Counted from the first letter of the stretch, positions 35,387 through 44,378 are shown. The stretch: DNA of 64,000 bases from Spirosoma linguale DSM 74 (GCA_000024525.1 CP001769.1:2838001-2902000); one strand, 5' to 3'. The notes: a model not told the origin generated them from the letters alone. Made by a program: numbers and translations.

Positions 35387-36883
35387 TTATCGGGGTAATC
35401 CTTCGATCAATATGAGTTGGCTGGCCTGATTTTCGTCTTTCCGCTTGGTTCCGCCATCAACCGCTTTGTATTTGTCGCCCCGCCAAGTGTGGGCCTGAAT
35501 TCCCAGCAAAAACGTGTTGGGCCGACCGGTAACGTCCGAGACGTCGATCATCCCGCTGCTCTCCCAGGAGCCTAGCTTAGACGTACCGCCTACATTGTAT
35601 TTGGCGGCATCAGCTTCTGTCCGGCGGTGATCCAGTTCAATAACCGGGGTCAACTGTTTGGTATTGAGGTTATACTGATACACATACCCGTCATGTTTTT
35701 CGTCGCCGTATTCATTCGGGTCTTCCATGATGTAGATGTAGTTGGCGGTCACGCAGACGTTGTCGGGGTCCTGAAACGTTTTGGCGATGCCGCTGCGGTC
35801 GTCGCCGTTCAGCAGTACCTCCAGCTTGCCTTTTGTTGGGTCATTGGCGTCCATCGTCAGGCGGTAAATCCGACCGTATTTCGAGCGTGAATAATCGGCG
35901 TTGACACCGGTGTTGTTCTGACCCGTAACCGCAAAAATTACTTCGCGACCGTTGGCACCACCTCCTTTACGGTAATCAACATCTTCAACCCGACCAAACT
36001 TAATTCCTTTCAGTTCATTGACTTTGGCGTTGATCTGGGCGCCCGTCAGGGTTTTCTGGTCGTCGATCTTCGCAAAATATACGTCGTACACGGTACCCGG
36101 AACCATGTCCATTTCCCGCTGGTTGCCATCGGGTCGGCGCAGCATGTACAGGGAGCCATTTTCCAGATCACCAACGGTGTTGGTCATGTACATGGCCAAT
36201 TGCCCGCCATTTACGTCGGAATCATCATCACCGATCATAATTACGGTTTTGCCAGGATAGGCTGTTTTGGGCAGAGGCAAGGCATTTTCTGCACTCCACC
36301 GCCCCAGTCCGGCCACCTCGCGGGAGATAGCCGCCTGTTGTGGATCGGCATCCACTTTCAACGCATGTGTGCGCGACTCCTGACCACTTTCTCCACAAGT
36401 CAGAAAAACGGGACCGAACCCATGTTCGACCGGCGTAGCCAGCGTTGCTGAACACAAGCGCCAGGTACCACCGTCGGAATTGAGAATGTATTCTCCTTTG
36501 ACTGGCTTAAATGCCTTGTCGAGGGTAATGCGCGAGACGGCAAAGTTATCTTCGTTATTGACCAGGATGGTATAGTTTCCATCCGGATTCTGGAAGATAC
36601 CGGCCCCATCGGCAGAGCCACCAAAAACATACTTGGGCGATTGCTCCAGTTGGTCGTCACTACTTAGCAGCGAGTACATTTTTATCGTTTCGGCGCCAAC
36701 GCGTCCGCCAGATGCGCCGGGGAGTAATTTGGCCAGTACCGGCGTAACGGAGCGATTCTGTAGCGTAATGTCCGGGCTATCGGTTAAGCGGTGATCAGAA
36801 CATCCGGCCAGAGTGAAGAGGCTGAGCAGGGTGGCTGTTGATAAGAAAAGTTTGTTGGCAGGCATGAGTAACGGTTTTCGCAT
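35387..36883 (-). CDS. PhoX-like (DUF839) beta-propeller lipoprotein
   Basis: The 498-residue protein has a lipoprotein signal (LFLSTATLLSLFTLAGCSDH, lipidated Cys28). The start may be Met1 or Met7. Propeller-like segments match the PhoX/DUF839 family in order: YVFGGSADGAGIFQNPDGNY, FGRVEDVDYRKGG, FQDPDNVCVTANYIYIMEDP and a closing LGSWESSGMID. PhoX enzymes are Fe/Ca-dependent phosphatases. The acidic and aromatic ligands cannot all be assigned here, so phosphatase activity is an inference. The partner gene downstream is a di-haem peroxidase. Confidence 0.7.
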   Translation of the reverse strand: MRKPLLMPANKLFLSTATLLSLFTLAGCSDHRLTDSPDITLQNRSVTPVLAKLLPGASGGRVGAETIKMYSLLSSDDQLEQSPKYVFGGSADGAGIFQNPDGNYTILVNNEDNFAVSRITLDKAFKPVKGEYILNSDGGTWRLCSATLATPVEHGFGPVFLTCGESGQESRTHALKVDADPQQAAISREVAGLGRWSAENALPLPKTAYPGKTVIMIGDDDSDVNGGQLAMYMTNTVGDLENGSLYMLRRPDGNQREMDMVPGTVYDVYFAKIDDQKTLTGAQINAKVNELKGIKFGRVEDVDYRKGGGANGREVIFAVTGQNNTGVNADYSRSKYGRIYRLTMDANDPTKGKLEVLLNGDDRSGIAKTFQDPDNVCVTANYIYIMEDPNEYGDEKHDGYVYQYNLNTKQLTPVIELDHRRTEADAAKYNVGGTSKLGSWESSGMIDVSDVTGRPNTFLLGIQAHTWRGDKYKAVDGGTKRKDENQASQLILIEGLPR

Positions 36884-37120
36884 GTCGTATTTTTTACAAA
36901 GAAACCGCTCGCAGATTACCTGAATATGAAACCAACGTTACCAGATCAACAACATTAAAAAGAGATTAATAACCTACAATTTTTATAGGAGTAGCTCCTG
37001 CCTTACCGCGTGAAATCGCGGCATTGAGCAACCCAATACTGGTTTTTCACGACAGAAAGCCGTAAGCTTGCAAACGTCACGTATACCTCCCGTTTGTATA
37101 CATAACCTGATTTCTGTTTC

Positions 37121-38233
37121 GTGTCCACCGATTCTCACCATCAAATTGCCCTGACGCTTGTTCCTGGTGTGGGCAGTATTTTAATTCGTCAGTTGATCAG
37201 TTACTGCGGCTCGGCAGCGGATGTCTTCAGATCGCCACTGGCCCGTTTGACGAAGGTTCCGGGCATAGGCGAAGTTACGGCCCGTGCCATTCTCAAACCT
37301 GGTGTTCTGACAGAGGCCGAACAGGTGATCAAAAGACTGGAGAAACTGGGAGCGACGGCGTTATTTTATACCGACAAAGCGTACCCAACACGCCTGAAAA
37401 TGCTGTACGATGCCCCCGCCCTGCTCTACTTTCAGGGTACCGGCAACCTGAATGCCCCACGTACTATTGGGCTGGTAGGCACCCGGCAGGCCACCGACTA
37501 TGGTCGTCGGATCACCCACGAGATCGTCGAAGCGGTAGCACCGTTGGGCGTTCATGTCATCAGTGGGCTGGCATACGGGATCGACATTGCCGCCCACCGG
37601 GCCAGCCTGACGCACAACCTGCCTACCATTGGTGTTATGGCCAGCGGACTGGATGTTATTTATCCGAACGTTCACCAGCGAACAGCGGCAGATATGCTCG
37701 TTCAGGGCGGCTTACTTACAGAAAGTCGCCCCGGCACGAAGCCCGATGCGCATCTGTTTCCGGCCCGCAACCGGATCATTGCCGGCCTGAGTGATACCGT
37801 GGTTGTGGTGGAGGCCGCAGCCAAAGGGGGGGCGCTGATTACGGCCGAATACGCCAACAATTACCACCGCGAGGTTTTTGCCGTACCCGGCCAGTTAAAC
37901 CAGGCTTTTTCGGCGGGCTGCAACAAGCTCATCCGGGAGAACAAAGCCCAGATTTATACCAGCCCGAGAGACATCATCGAAGCCATGAACTGGGATCAAT
38001 CCAGTGGGTCAGCTTCCCGAACGAAAACGCTTCCGGCCTTGCCCGTATCTATTACCGAGGAAGAAAGTCAGATTCTGGCTTTGCTCCGGCAGGTCACCGA
38101 CCTGCACGTGGATGAGTTAAGCTGGAAAAGTCAAATCCCGATGGGCCGACTGGCGTCCCTCCTGCTGACGCTCGAATTTCAGGGATTTATCCGTTCGCTG
38201 CCGGGCAAAAAGTACGCCGTTGTTTACAGCTGA
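37121..38233 (+). CDS. dprA: DNA-processing protein DprA
   Basis: This cytosolic protein loads RecA on incoming single-stranded DNA during transformation. The 370 residues open with a helix-hairpin-helix (LTKVPGIGEVTARAIL). The Rossmann-like DprA core follows: GLVGTRQATDYGRR, VISGLAYGIDIAAHR, FPARNRIIAGLSDTVVVVEA and GGALITAEYANNY. A C-terminal winged helix (DLHVDELSWKSQIPMGRLAS) closes the protein. The start codon is GTG at 37121. The stop codon is the first base triplet of a 27-bp perfect hairpin. No other competence genes are in view. Confidence 0.96.
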   Translation: MSTDSHHQIALTLVPGVGSILIRQLISYCGSAADVFRSPLARLTKVPGIGEVTARAILKPGVLTEAEQVIKRLEKLGATALFYTDKAYPTRLKMLYDAPALLYFQGTGNLNAPRTIGLVGTRQATDYGRRITHEIVEAVAPLGVHVISGLAYGIDIAAHRASLTHNLPTIGVMASGLDVIYPNVHQRTAADMLVQGGLLTESRPGTKPDAHLFPARNRIIAGLSDTVVVVEAAAKGGALITAEYANNYHREVFAVPGQLNQAFSAGCNKLIRENKAQIYTSPRDIIEAMNWDQSSGSASRTKTLPALPVSITEEESQILALLRQVTDLHVDELSWKSQIPMGRLASLLLTLEFQGFIRSLPGKKYAVVYS

Positions 38234-38288
38234 ATAATGGTGTTGTGGTGTCGGGTCCTCAGACCCGACACCACAACACCATTATTCA
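38231..38288 (+). terminator. 27-bp perfect hairpin containing the dprA stop codon
   Basis: Arms 38231-38257 and 38262-38288 are exact complements around a CTCA loop. The left arm begins with the TGA stop of dprA, so the stem would press on the terminating ribosome. Confidence 0.75.
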
Positions 38289-38373
38289 CCACCCAAGGGC
38301 TTTAGTAGTCTAATTACATTATTCGGGCTTTCGGCTTTACTTTTACGGCATTCCTAACAAATGTATCTCCTGT

Positions 38374-39366
38374 ATGTTCCGCTTCAGTATCATTCTTCTT
38401 CTGATTACCCAACTCGCCATCGGTTCATTTGCCCAACAACCAGCCTCGGCGGGCAAAAAAAGTGGCAACCCCATTTTCCCCGGCTGGTACGCCGATCCCG
38501 AAGGTGTCCTCTTCAAAAAACAATACTGGATCTATCCAACCTATTCGGCTCCCTACGAAAAGCAGGTATTTTTCGACGCGTTCTCTTCCCCCGATTTAGT
38601 TACCTGGACAAAGCACCCCCGCATTCTGGACTCTACAGCCGTTAAATGGGCCAAAAAGGCCATGTGGGCACCAGCTATCGTTGAAAAAGGCGGCAAGTAT
38701 TTTCTGTTCTTCGGTGCCAATGACATTCACGATGACAAAAAAGAAGTTGGCGGCATTGGTGTAGCTGTAGCCGACAATCCGGCGGGGCCGTTTCGGGATT
38801 ACCTGGGCAAACCGTTGGTCGGACAGATTCATAACGGAGCGCAGCCCATCGACCAGTTTGCGTTTAAAGACAAAGACGGCCAGTATTACCTGCTCTATGG
38901 CGGCTGGGGACACTGCAACATTGCCCGGCTGAAGAACGACTTCACGGGTTTTCTCCCCTTTGCCGATGGCACCATGTTCCGCGAAATTACACCCAAAGGC
39001 TACGTCGAAGGGCCGACGATGTTTGTCCGGAAAGGCAAGTATTACTTCATGTGGTCGGAAGGGGGCTGGACAGGACCCGACTACTCCGTTGCCTACGCGG
39101 TAGCCGACTCACCCTTTGGCCCGTTTGAGCGGGTAGGCAAGATTTTACAGCAGGACCCCAAAGTGGCTACCGGCGCCGGTCACCACTCGGTTATTCAGGT
39201 TCCCGGCAAAGATGAATGGTACATTGTCTATCACCGGCGCCCCTTGACCGAAACGGATGGCAACCACCGCGAAACCTGCATCGACAAAATGTATTTTGAT
39301 TCCGACGGAAAAATTAAACCCGTCAAAATAACGGTTGAGGGTGTGGAAGCCCGTTTATTGAAGTAA
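38374..39366 (+). CDS. Glycoside hydrolase family 43 protein
   Basis: This is an exported five-bladed propeller glycosidase of 330 residues with a signal peptide (FRFSIILLLITQLAIGSFAQ). The GH43 pattern is clear: FPGWYADPEGV (the aspartate is the general base), MWAPAIVEKGGKYFLFF, QPIDQFAFKDKDGQYYLLYG, and VEGPTMFVRKGKYYFMW with the catalytic acid Glu. It ends in GAGHHSVIQV and WYIVYHRRP. Substrates of the family are arabinan, xylan or similar, and the subfamily cannot be told. It is not in a polysaccharide utilisation locus here. Confidence 0.93.
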   Translation: MFRFSIILLLITQLAIGSFAQQPASAGKKSGNPIFPGWYADPEGVLFKKQYWIYPTYSAPYEKQVFFDAFSSPDLVTWTKHPRILDSTAVKWAKKAMWAPAIVEKGGKYFLFFGANDIHDDKKEVGGIGVAVADNPAGPFRDYLGKPLVGQIHNGAQPIDQFAFKDKDGQYYLLYGGWGHCNIARLKNDFTGFLPFADGTMFREITPKGYVEGPTMFVRKGKYYFMWSEGGWTGPDYSVAYAVADSPFGPFERVGKILQQDPKVATGAGHHSVIQVPGKDEWYIVYHRRPLTETDGNHRETCIDKMYFDSDGKIKPVKITVEGVEARLLK

Positions 39367-39407
39367 CGTTGCCTTGTTTGCGGACTTATTTCCAGTTCCG
39401 GAAAAAC

Positions 39408-39461
39408 AATCGAAGCGGTTTTCGGTAGTGAACTATACACTAAACGAAAACCGCTTCGATT
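39408..39461 (+). promoter_or_regulatory. Perfect 17-bp hairpin ending at the THX start codon
   Basis: AATCGAAGCGGTTTTCG (39408-39424) and its exact complement (39445-39461) form a stem with a 20-nt loop. The last paired base is directly before the ATG at 39462. It has no U-tract, so a role in translation control of THX is as likely as termination of the GH43 transcript. Confidence 0.6.
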
Positions 39462-39590
39462 ATGGGAAAAGGCGATAAGAAATCAAAAAGAGGAAAAATT
39501 TCGAGGGGTTCGTACGGCAAAACCCGTCCCAGCAAATGGAACGATGCTACCTACAAAAAGCCGGAAGCAGACTCAACTAATTCATTGTAA
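39462..39590 (+). CDS. 30S ribosomal protein THX
   Basis: This tiny gene encodes 42 residues: MGKGDKKSKRGKISRGSYGK followed by TRPSKW and a polar tail ending in NSL. The MGKGDKK(S/T)xRGKxxxGSYGxxRP pattern is the Thx family, a basic peptide in the head of the small ribosomal subunit that is conserved in Bacteroidota. It is too short for ordinary ORF thresholds. Its stop codon (39588-39590) lies inside the left arm of the next hairpin and its start codon abuts the previous one. The gene is thus enclosed by two perfect stems, which is unusual for a ribosomal protein gene. Confidence 0.9.
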   Translation: MGKGDKKSKRGKISRGSYGKTRPSKWNDATYKKPEADSTNSL

Positions 39591-39655
39591 CAGCAATCGT
39601 CCCGGTCGGGTGAGAATAGTTTTCTTCTCACCCGACCGGGACGATTGCTGTTACA
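39586..39655. terminator. 31-bp perfect hairpin overlapping the THX stop
   Basis: Arms 39586-39616 and 39625-39655 are exact complements, with an 8-nt loop containing TTTT. The THX stop codon is inside the left arm. The convergent YfhO gene ends at 39661, so the structure probably terminates both transcripts. Confidence 0.8.
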
Positions 39656-39660
39656 TGTAC

Positions 39661-42300
39661 CTACCGAGACTTAGCTCCTTTTGGATTTACCCCTCCCGAT
39701 TTAGGTTTTGCTGACTCAGCGACAGGCGTTACTTCAATCGGCGTTACAGGCAGTACAGGTTCGGGCTCGTTTACAGGTTGTCCACGTCGGCGTCGACCTT
39801 CGAAAAAGATCGCAAAACCGATAAGGCAAATCAGTAGCACATTACAGATCAGGTCAATGGTATCGCCGGTATGCGCCAGCGGTGGATCGAACCGAAACTC
39901 GATGGTGTGTTTGCCAGCCGGAATCCGCAACGCCCGCAGCACATAGTTGGCCTGAAGATGGGGCACTGCTTTTCCATCGATAAACGCCTGCCAGTCTTCG
40001 TGCCCACGATAGTAAACTTCCGAGAAAACGGCCAGTCCATCACGGGCGGTATTTGCCGTATAGATCAACTTATCCGGGCGGTAGCTCGTCAGTTGGATGG
40101 TGCTGCCCGTATGGTCCATGGTGGCGGGCAGATTACCCAGTGCATCCGCAAAACGTTTATCAACAACGACCGAATCCCGTGGATTCAATGTCTTCATAGC
40201 CGCCAATTCGTCGTCGGCATTGGCCACCTGCTGCACCGTACCCACAAACCAGGCCGCGCCGAGCACGTCGGGATTAGGAATCACAACTGGCCCCGATTGC
40301 TGCTGCGGATTGGCGGGATCAGGCTGCCCCGGCTGGATCACATACTTCGCATTGAGCATATTCAGGATATGCAGCGTATTGAACTGAAAGGCATAATTGA
40401 TCAACTCGTTGTAGCGACGTAAGCGAGTCGTGTTATAACCCCCTACGGATCGGTGGAAATAAGACGTCCGGTTCGTTTCCATGAACGAGCCCGTCTGATC
40501 GAACACCCGGTACCCCAGTGACTTATCCTGTAAAATCTGCTGATCGGCGGGTGTTGGTTCGAAGGGAACACTTGCTGCCGCTTTCGACACAAAATCAGCA
40601 TTATTCAGGAAGCGCTTATCGACCGAAAACAGATCGAAAATGACAATCGCCAGCACAATAGGATAAAACAGCCCGGATTTGATCTTATCCGTCAGGAACA
40701 ACCACAAGGCTGCGGCTGTCAGAAGAATAAGAATAACCGACCGGAACGCATCGGACCGCAACAGGCTCTGCCGGTCGCTAACGAGAGCCGACTGAAACTC
40801 GCGACCTGCTTCGCCAAAGATTCTGGACAGCATATCGGCATCGCCCGGCGACTGAAAGCTGAAGAATACACCACCAAGTACAGCCAGGATAAGTGCTACA
40901 CCCGCCGTCAGACTCAGACTAATGAGCAGAGGCTGCCGGAGTTGGGCCAGAGTCATTTTTTGCGTAATGATCGTTTGCAGCCCCAGTGCAGCCCCGGCCG
41001 CAAAGAACAACTGAGCCAGACAGAACGCCATCGTCATAGCACGGAACTTATTGAGGTAAGGCAGGTAGTCGAACAGGAGTTCGTTGAAGAACAGCAAATT
41101 TTTACCCCAGGCCAGCATGATCATCAGCACCGCTGCGCTCAACAGCCACCACCGAATAGGCTTCCGGATTACAAACAACCCCAGCACAAACAGAAATAAC
41201 AGAGCTGACCCGGCATACGCGGGACCACCAACAATGGGCTGATCACCCCAGTAGGTTGGCGCACCCAGTTCGGCCATTTGTTTAGCGGCCGCCGGATCGA
41301 TACCCCGGCTGGCCATGGCTTTATAAAACTCGGAATCGGTCGTTAATCCGCCACCCGCCGACGAGCCACCCGCAGCATTCGGGATAAGAAGCGTCAATGT
41401 TTCGGCTTTGCCATAACTATAGGTAAAAGCGTAGTTTTTGTCCAGACCGCCCGTCGATTCGCTGGCGGGCGCTTTTCCGTCCGGGTTAGTCGTTTTAGCC
41501 GTCAGTTCCGATTTACCCCGAATGGTCTCTTTCGTGTACTGATTCAGTACCAGCACCCGTTTGGCGAAACTCCCGGCGCCCAGGGCACCGGCAACAGCCA
41601 GTGTGGCCAGACCTAGCGCCAGTTGCCGCCCTTTTCCGGCACGGATGAGCGCAACGCTCTCAAAAACCACGTATAGGCCCACTGTCATGAACAGGTAATA
41701 GGTGATCTGGATGTGGTTAGCGCCAAATTCCATACAGGTAAAGAAGCCCATTAGCGCAGCACCAAGCCAATATCGGCCCCGAAGTGCCAGAATTACACCG
41801 GCCAGTACACCGGCTCCGTAGCCCAGCGCAAATAATTTGGAAACGTGACCGGCTTCGAGACTGACAATGCTGAATGTCCCGAACCCATAGGCCACGGCCC
41901 CCAGTACCGAAAGCCAGGGATTACAGCCGAGTACCACCAGCAGCACGTACATACTCAGGAGTACGACGAAAATGACATTGGCCGTGTTGGGCAGTGCTTC
42001 GACGACACCCATTACGGCTTTGTAAACCAGAATATAAGGGTACCGATAATCGATCATATAGGCGGGCATACCGCTGAAGACGGCGTCGGTCCATTGCGGT
42101 TTTTCGCCGGTTTGTTTAGCGATTTCGCGGATTTCGCGGGCGGATGCGACAGATTCCTGCACATCGTGCATGGCGAGCGTTTTACCGGACATGACCGGCG
42201 AGAAGTAAACAACGGCCAGCACAAAAAGCCCAAGCACGGCAATCAGGTGTGGGACCAGGCCGGTCCGCCGGTTCGGTTGTAGTAAGGTTGGTTGGTTCAT
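39661..42300 (-). CDS. YfhO family large membrane protein
   Basis: This is a multi-pass inner-membrane protein of 879 residues, starting at the Met at 42300 (MNQPTLLQPNRRTGLVPHLI); the frame extends to 42366. About a dozen transmembrane helices are visible, beginning with LIAVLGLFVLAVVYFSPVMS. A periplasmic loop containing GKTLAMHDVQES comes early, and a C-terminal soluble part has YTANTARDGLAVFSEVYYRG and the WQAFIDGKAV segment typical of YfhO. In Gram-positives YfhO assists glycosylation of cell-wall polymers. In Bacteroidota its role is not established. The C-terminal tail is proline- and lysine-rich. Confidence 0.92.
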   Translation of the reverse strand: MNQPTLLQPNRRTGLVPHLIAVLGLFVLAVVYFSPVMSGKTLAMHDVQESVASAREIREIAKQTGEKPQWTDAVFSGMPAYMIDYRYPYILVYKAVMGVVEALPNTANVIFVVLLSMYVLLVVLGCNPWLSVLGAVAYGFGTFSIVSLEAGHVSKLFALGYGAGVLAGVILALRGRYWLGAALMGFFTCMEFGANHIQITYYLFMTVGLYVVFESVALIRAGKGRQLALGLATLAVAGALGAGSFAKRVLVLNQYTKETIRGKSELTAKTTNPDGKAPASESTGGLDKNYAFTYSYGKAETLTLLIPNAAGGSSAGGGLTTDSEFYKAMASRGIDPAAAKQMAELGAPTYWGDQPIVGGPAYAGSALLFLFVLGLFVIRKPIRWWLLSAAVLMIMLAWGKNLLFFNELLFDYLPYLNKFRAMTMAFCLAQLFFAAGAALGLQTIITQKMTLAQLRQPLLISLSLTAGVALILAVLGGVFFSFQSPGDADMLSRIFGEAGREFQSALVSDRQSLLRSDAFRSVILILLTAAALWLFLTDKIKSGLFYPIVLAIVIFDLFSVDKRFLNNADFVSKAAASVPFEPTPADQQILQDKSLGYRVFDQTGSFMETNRTSYFHRSVGGYNTTRLRRYNELINYAFQFNTLHILNMLNAKYVIQPGQPDPANPQQQSGPVVIPNPDVLGAAWFVGTVQQVANADDELAAMKTLNPRDSVVVDKRFADALGNLPATMDHTGSTIQLTSYRPDKLIYTANTARDGLAVFSEVYYRGHEDWQAFIDGKAVPHLQANYVLRALRIPAGKHTIEFRFDPPLAHTGDTIDLICNVLLICLIGFAIFFEGRRRRGQPVNEPEPVLPVTPIEVTPVAESAKPKSGGVNPKGAKSR

Positions 42301-42478
42301 AAAATCAACTGGTACGTAGCCCAAAGATACGTCTTTGTACCAAAACGGATAACCCGACGCGCTCATTGTTAAACCAGAAGGCCCGCCGACACTTTCTATA
42401 CCATCGTCGGTATCAGCTACAAACTAAAATTTAAGCCTGATACGCAACCCTTTGACACCACATTTCGTATAGGTTGAC

Positions 42479-42763
42479 ATGCGTTATATCGTTGTTTTTG
42501 CTCAGCAGGAAATAGGGTATGCCGTCGGGTTCGACGACTCGTCCGACGCGTTCGACTTCTTATTTTGGGGGTATGAAGAATATGAACTGCTCCCCTACGG
42601 TATTTTCGACATGCTCACGGGCGACATTGTCCCGTATACACACCGGGGCGAACGCACAGCCAATGTGGAGGAGCCCGTTATCCGGCGCATCGCAATGGAT
42701 TATTTCAAATCGGCCATGCGGCAGACGGGTTCAGGGCAAGTTAAAAAGAAGATTAAACAATAG
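42479..42763 (+). CDS. Small unknown protein, 94 residues
   Basis: I do not recognise this protein. It is soluble, without a signal peptide, and acidic in the first two thirds (VGFDDSSDAFDFLFWGYEEY) with a basic end (GQVKKKIKQ). The composition is normal for the neighbourhood, and a clear terminator follows at 42843. The frame is a good coding candidate because it starts well after the YfhO start and is not antisense to another gene. Rich aromatic and acidic content (FLFWGYEEYELLPYG) suggests a compact protein-binding domain. Confidence 0.6.
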   Translation: MRYIVVFAQQEIGYAVGFDDSSDAFDFLFWGYEEYELLPYGIFDMLTGDIVPYTHRGERTANVEEPVIRRIAMDYFKSAMRQTGSGQVKKKIKQ

Positions 42764-42842
42764 TTTTAGTCGACCTGAATACGTTTCATTGCCCGCTACA
42801 TATCAACTAGAAACAGTCCACCTTAGCTATTCAGTGTAAACT

Positions 42843-42883
42843 AGCAAAAAGCCGCTTACCCTAAAAGGAAGCGGCTTTTTGCT
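42843..42883. terminator. Bidirectional terminator before frr
   Basis: AGCAAAAAGCCGCTT pairs with AAGCGGCTTTTTGCT (15 bp, perfect, 11-nt loop). A-tracts and T-tracts inside the arms give a U-run in both directions. It lies between the small gene at 42763 and the convergent frr stop at 42909. Confidence 0.9.
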
Positions 42884-42908
42884 GCACTGTAGTTTACCCG
42901 AAACAGGG

Positions 42909-43469
42909 TTACACCACCATAATATCTCTTTCTTTGGCGACAAACGTCTCGTCGATACGGGCAATGAAGGCGTCGGTGAGTTTCTGAACACGCTCCTCTC
43001 CTACTTTCACGGCATCTTCCGATACACCGTCTTTTACCAGTTTACGGATGTCGTCGTTGGTATCCTTGCGGATGTTGCGCACGTTAACTTTTGCTGTTTC
43101 AACTTCCTGCTTTACTTTTTTAACGAGGTCGCGCCGACGTTCTTCGGTGAGGGGTGGAATGCTCAAACGAATCTGTTCGCCGTCGTTGTTTGGATTGAGG
43201 CCTAAGTTGGAGTTACGAATCGCCTTTTCGACCTCGCTGATGAGCTTTCTCTCGAACGGCTTGATAACAATAGTTCGGGCATCGGGGGTGTTAATGGAGG
43301 CAACCGTGTGGAGCGGTGACAGCATTCCGTAATATTCTACTTGTATTCCGTCGAGCATACCCGCATTAGCCTTTCCTGCGCGGATTTTTGTCAGTTCAAT
43401 GGCCAGGTGCTTAAGCGCCTTTTCCATTGTATCTTTTGCATCGTCGAGAAATAACTCGATTTCTTCCAT
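42909..43469 (-). CDS. frr: Ribosome recycling factor
   Basis: With EF-G this protein splits post-termination ribosomes. The 186 residues are standard length. The three-helix bundle and small beta domain are visible: ELTKIRAGKANAGMLDGIQV, VASINTPDARTIVIKPFERK, LIRNSNLGLNP-type loop and RLSIPPLTEERRRDLVKKVK. It lies downstream of pyrH on the same strand with a 112-bp spacer, the usual gene order. The spacer carries ATTGAGTTAT and ACTTACTA direct repeats. Confidence 0.97.
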   Translation of the reverse strand: MEEIELFLDDAKDTMEKALKHLAIELTKIRAGKANAGMLDGIQVEYYGMLSPLHTVASINTPDARTIVIKPFERKLISEVEKAIRNSNLGLNPNNDGEQIRLSIPPLTEERRRDLVKKVKQEVETAKVNVRNIRKDTNDDIRKLVKDGVSEDAVKVGEERVQKLTDAFIARIDETFVAKERDIMVV

Positions 43470-43581
43470 TTTTTTAAGGTTATAAATTATTGAGTTATTG
43501 GGTCATTGAGTTATAAAGCTATTATGTACCGATAAGGACCTTTTAACTTACTAACTTACTAACTCTATACCCTATAACTAT

Positions 43582-44316
43582 TTAGTCAGGTAATTTCATG
43601 GTAATGAGCGTACCCTGATCGCCGTCGCCCTGTACCAGTTTGAGCAGACTTCCCCTTGTGTTCATGTTGAAAACGATAATGGGCAGGCTGTTTTCCTGGC
43701 AGAGCGTAAAGGCTGTTAAGTCCATCACGCTTAGTTTCTTTTCGTAAACGTCTTCGAAGGTGATGGTGGTATACCGGGTAGCCGTTTTGTCTTTCATGGG
43801 GTCGGCGGTGTACACACCGTCGACTTTAGTCCCTTTCAGCACTACATCGGCCTCTATTTCAATAGCCCGCAGACTAGCCGTGGTGTCGGTGGTGAAGTAG
43901 GGACTTCCTGTACCGGCCGCGAAGATTACGACCCGCCCTTTTTCGAGGTGCCGCACCGCCCGCCGACGCACGTAGGGTTCGCAAACCTGCTCCATTTTAA
44001 TGGCCGACATCACCCGGGTGTACATGCCGTGCTTTTCGAAGGAACTCTGAAGCGCCATGGCATTGATGACAGTTGCCAGCATACCCATGTAGTCGCCCTG
44101 AACCCGGTCGATTCCTGAACGCTCACCGGATACCCCACGGAAGATGTTCCCCCCGCCAATTACAATGGCTACTTCGACACCTAAGTCAACGACTTGTTTT
44201 ATTTCCTGACTGTATTGCTCCAGTATAGCCGGGTCAATATTGTATCCGTTAGGCCCAGCCAGAGCCTCCCCGCTCAACTTGAGCAGGATGCGTTTATACG
44301 TTGTTTGCGATGTCAT
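43582..44316 (-). CDS. pyrH: UMP kinase
   Basis: This enzyme phosphorylates UMP to UDP in pyrimidine synthesis. I start it at 44316 ([20 protein letters not shown]); the frame runs to 44370 but the extra part overlaps its own promoter. Of the amino-acid kinase fold I see [54 protein letters not shown] and [10 protein letters not shown]. The length of 244 residues is normal. A TATCTTTG promoter element overlaps the upstream gene's terminator directly before it. rpsB and tsf, often upstream of pyrH, are not adjacent. Confidence 0.96.
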   Translation of the reverse strand: MTSQTTYKRILLKLSGEALAGPNGYNIDPAILEQYSQEIKQVVDLGVEVAIVIGGGNIFRGVSGERSGIDRVQGDYMGMLATVINAMALQSSFEKHGMYTRVMSAIKMEQVCEPYVRRRAVRHLEKGRVVIFAAGTGSPYFTTDTTASLRAIEIEADVVLKGTKVDGVYTADPMKDKTATRYTTITFEDVYEKKLSVMDLTAFTLCQENSLPIIVFNMNTRGSLLKLVQGDGDQGTLITMKLPD

Positions 44317-44334
44317 GAAGGGAAAATTTGCGGG

Positions 44335-44342
44335 CAAAGATA
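44335..44342 (-). promoter_or_regulatory. pyrH -7 promoter element
   Basis: On the minus strand this is TATCTTTG, a perfect TAnnTTTG, about 19 bp before the pyrH ATG. It begins inside the T-tract of the terminator at 44341-44365. No good -33 element is found at the usual distance; the nearest TTTG is 25 bp upstream. Confidence 0.45.
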
Positions 44343-44365
44343 AGAAAAAGGCCGAACGTTCGGCC
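44341..44365 (-). terminator. Terminator of the isomerase-like gene, next to the pyrH promoter
   Basis: GGCCGAACGTTCGGCC (44350-44365) is a perfect 16-bp palindrome, followed on the minus strand by TTTTTCTTA. It lies 13 bp past the stop of the upstream gene. Confidence 0.8.
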
Positions 44366-44378
44366 AGCAAAATTAATC

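Noticed and set aside
43530..43570. ACTTACTA tandem units in the pyrH-frr spacer as a regulatory repeat
   Set aside because: There are only two and a half copies and they are AT-rich, so they could arise by chance. No partner sequence was found.
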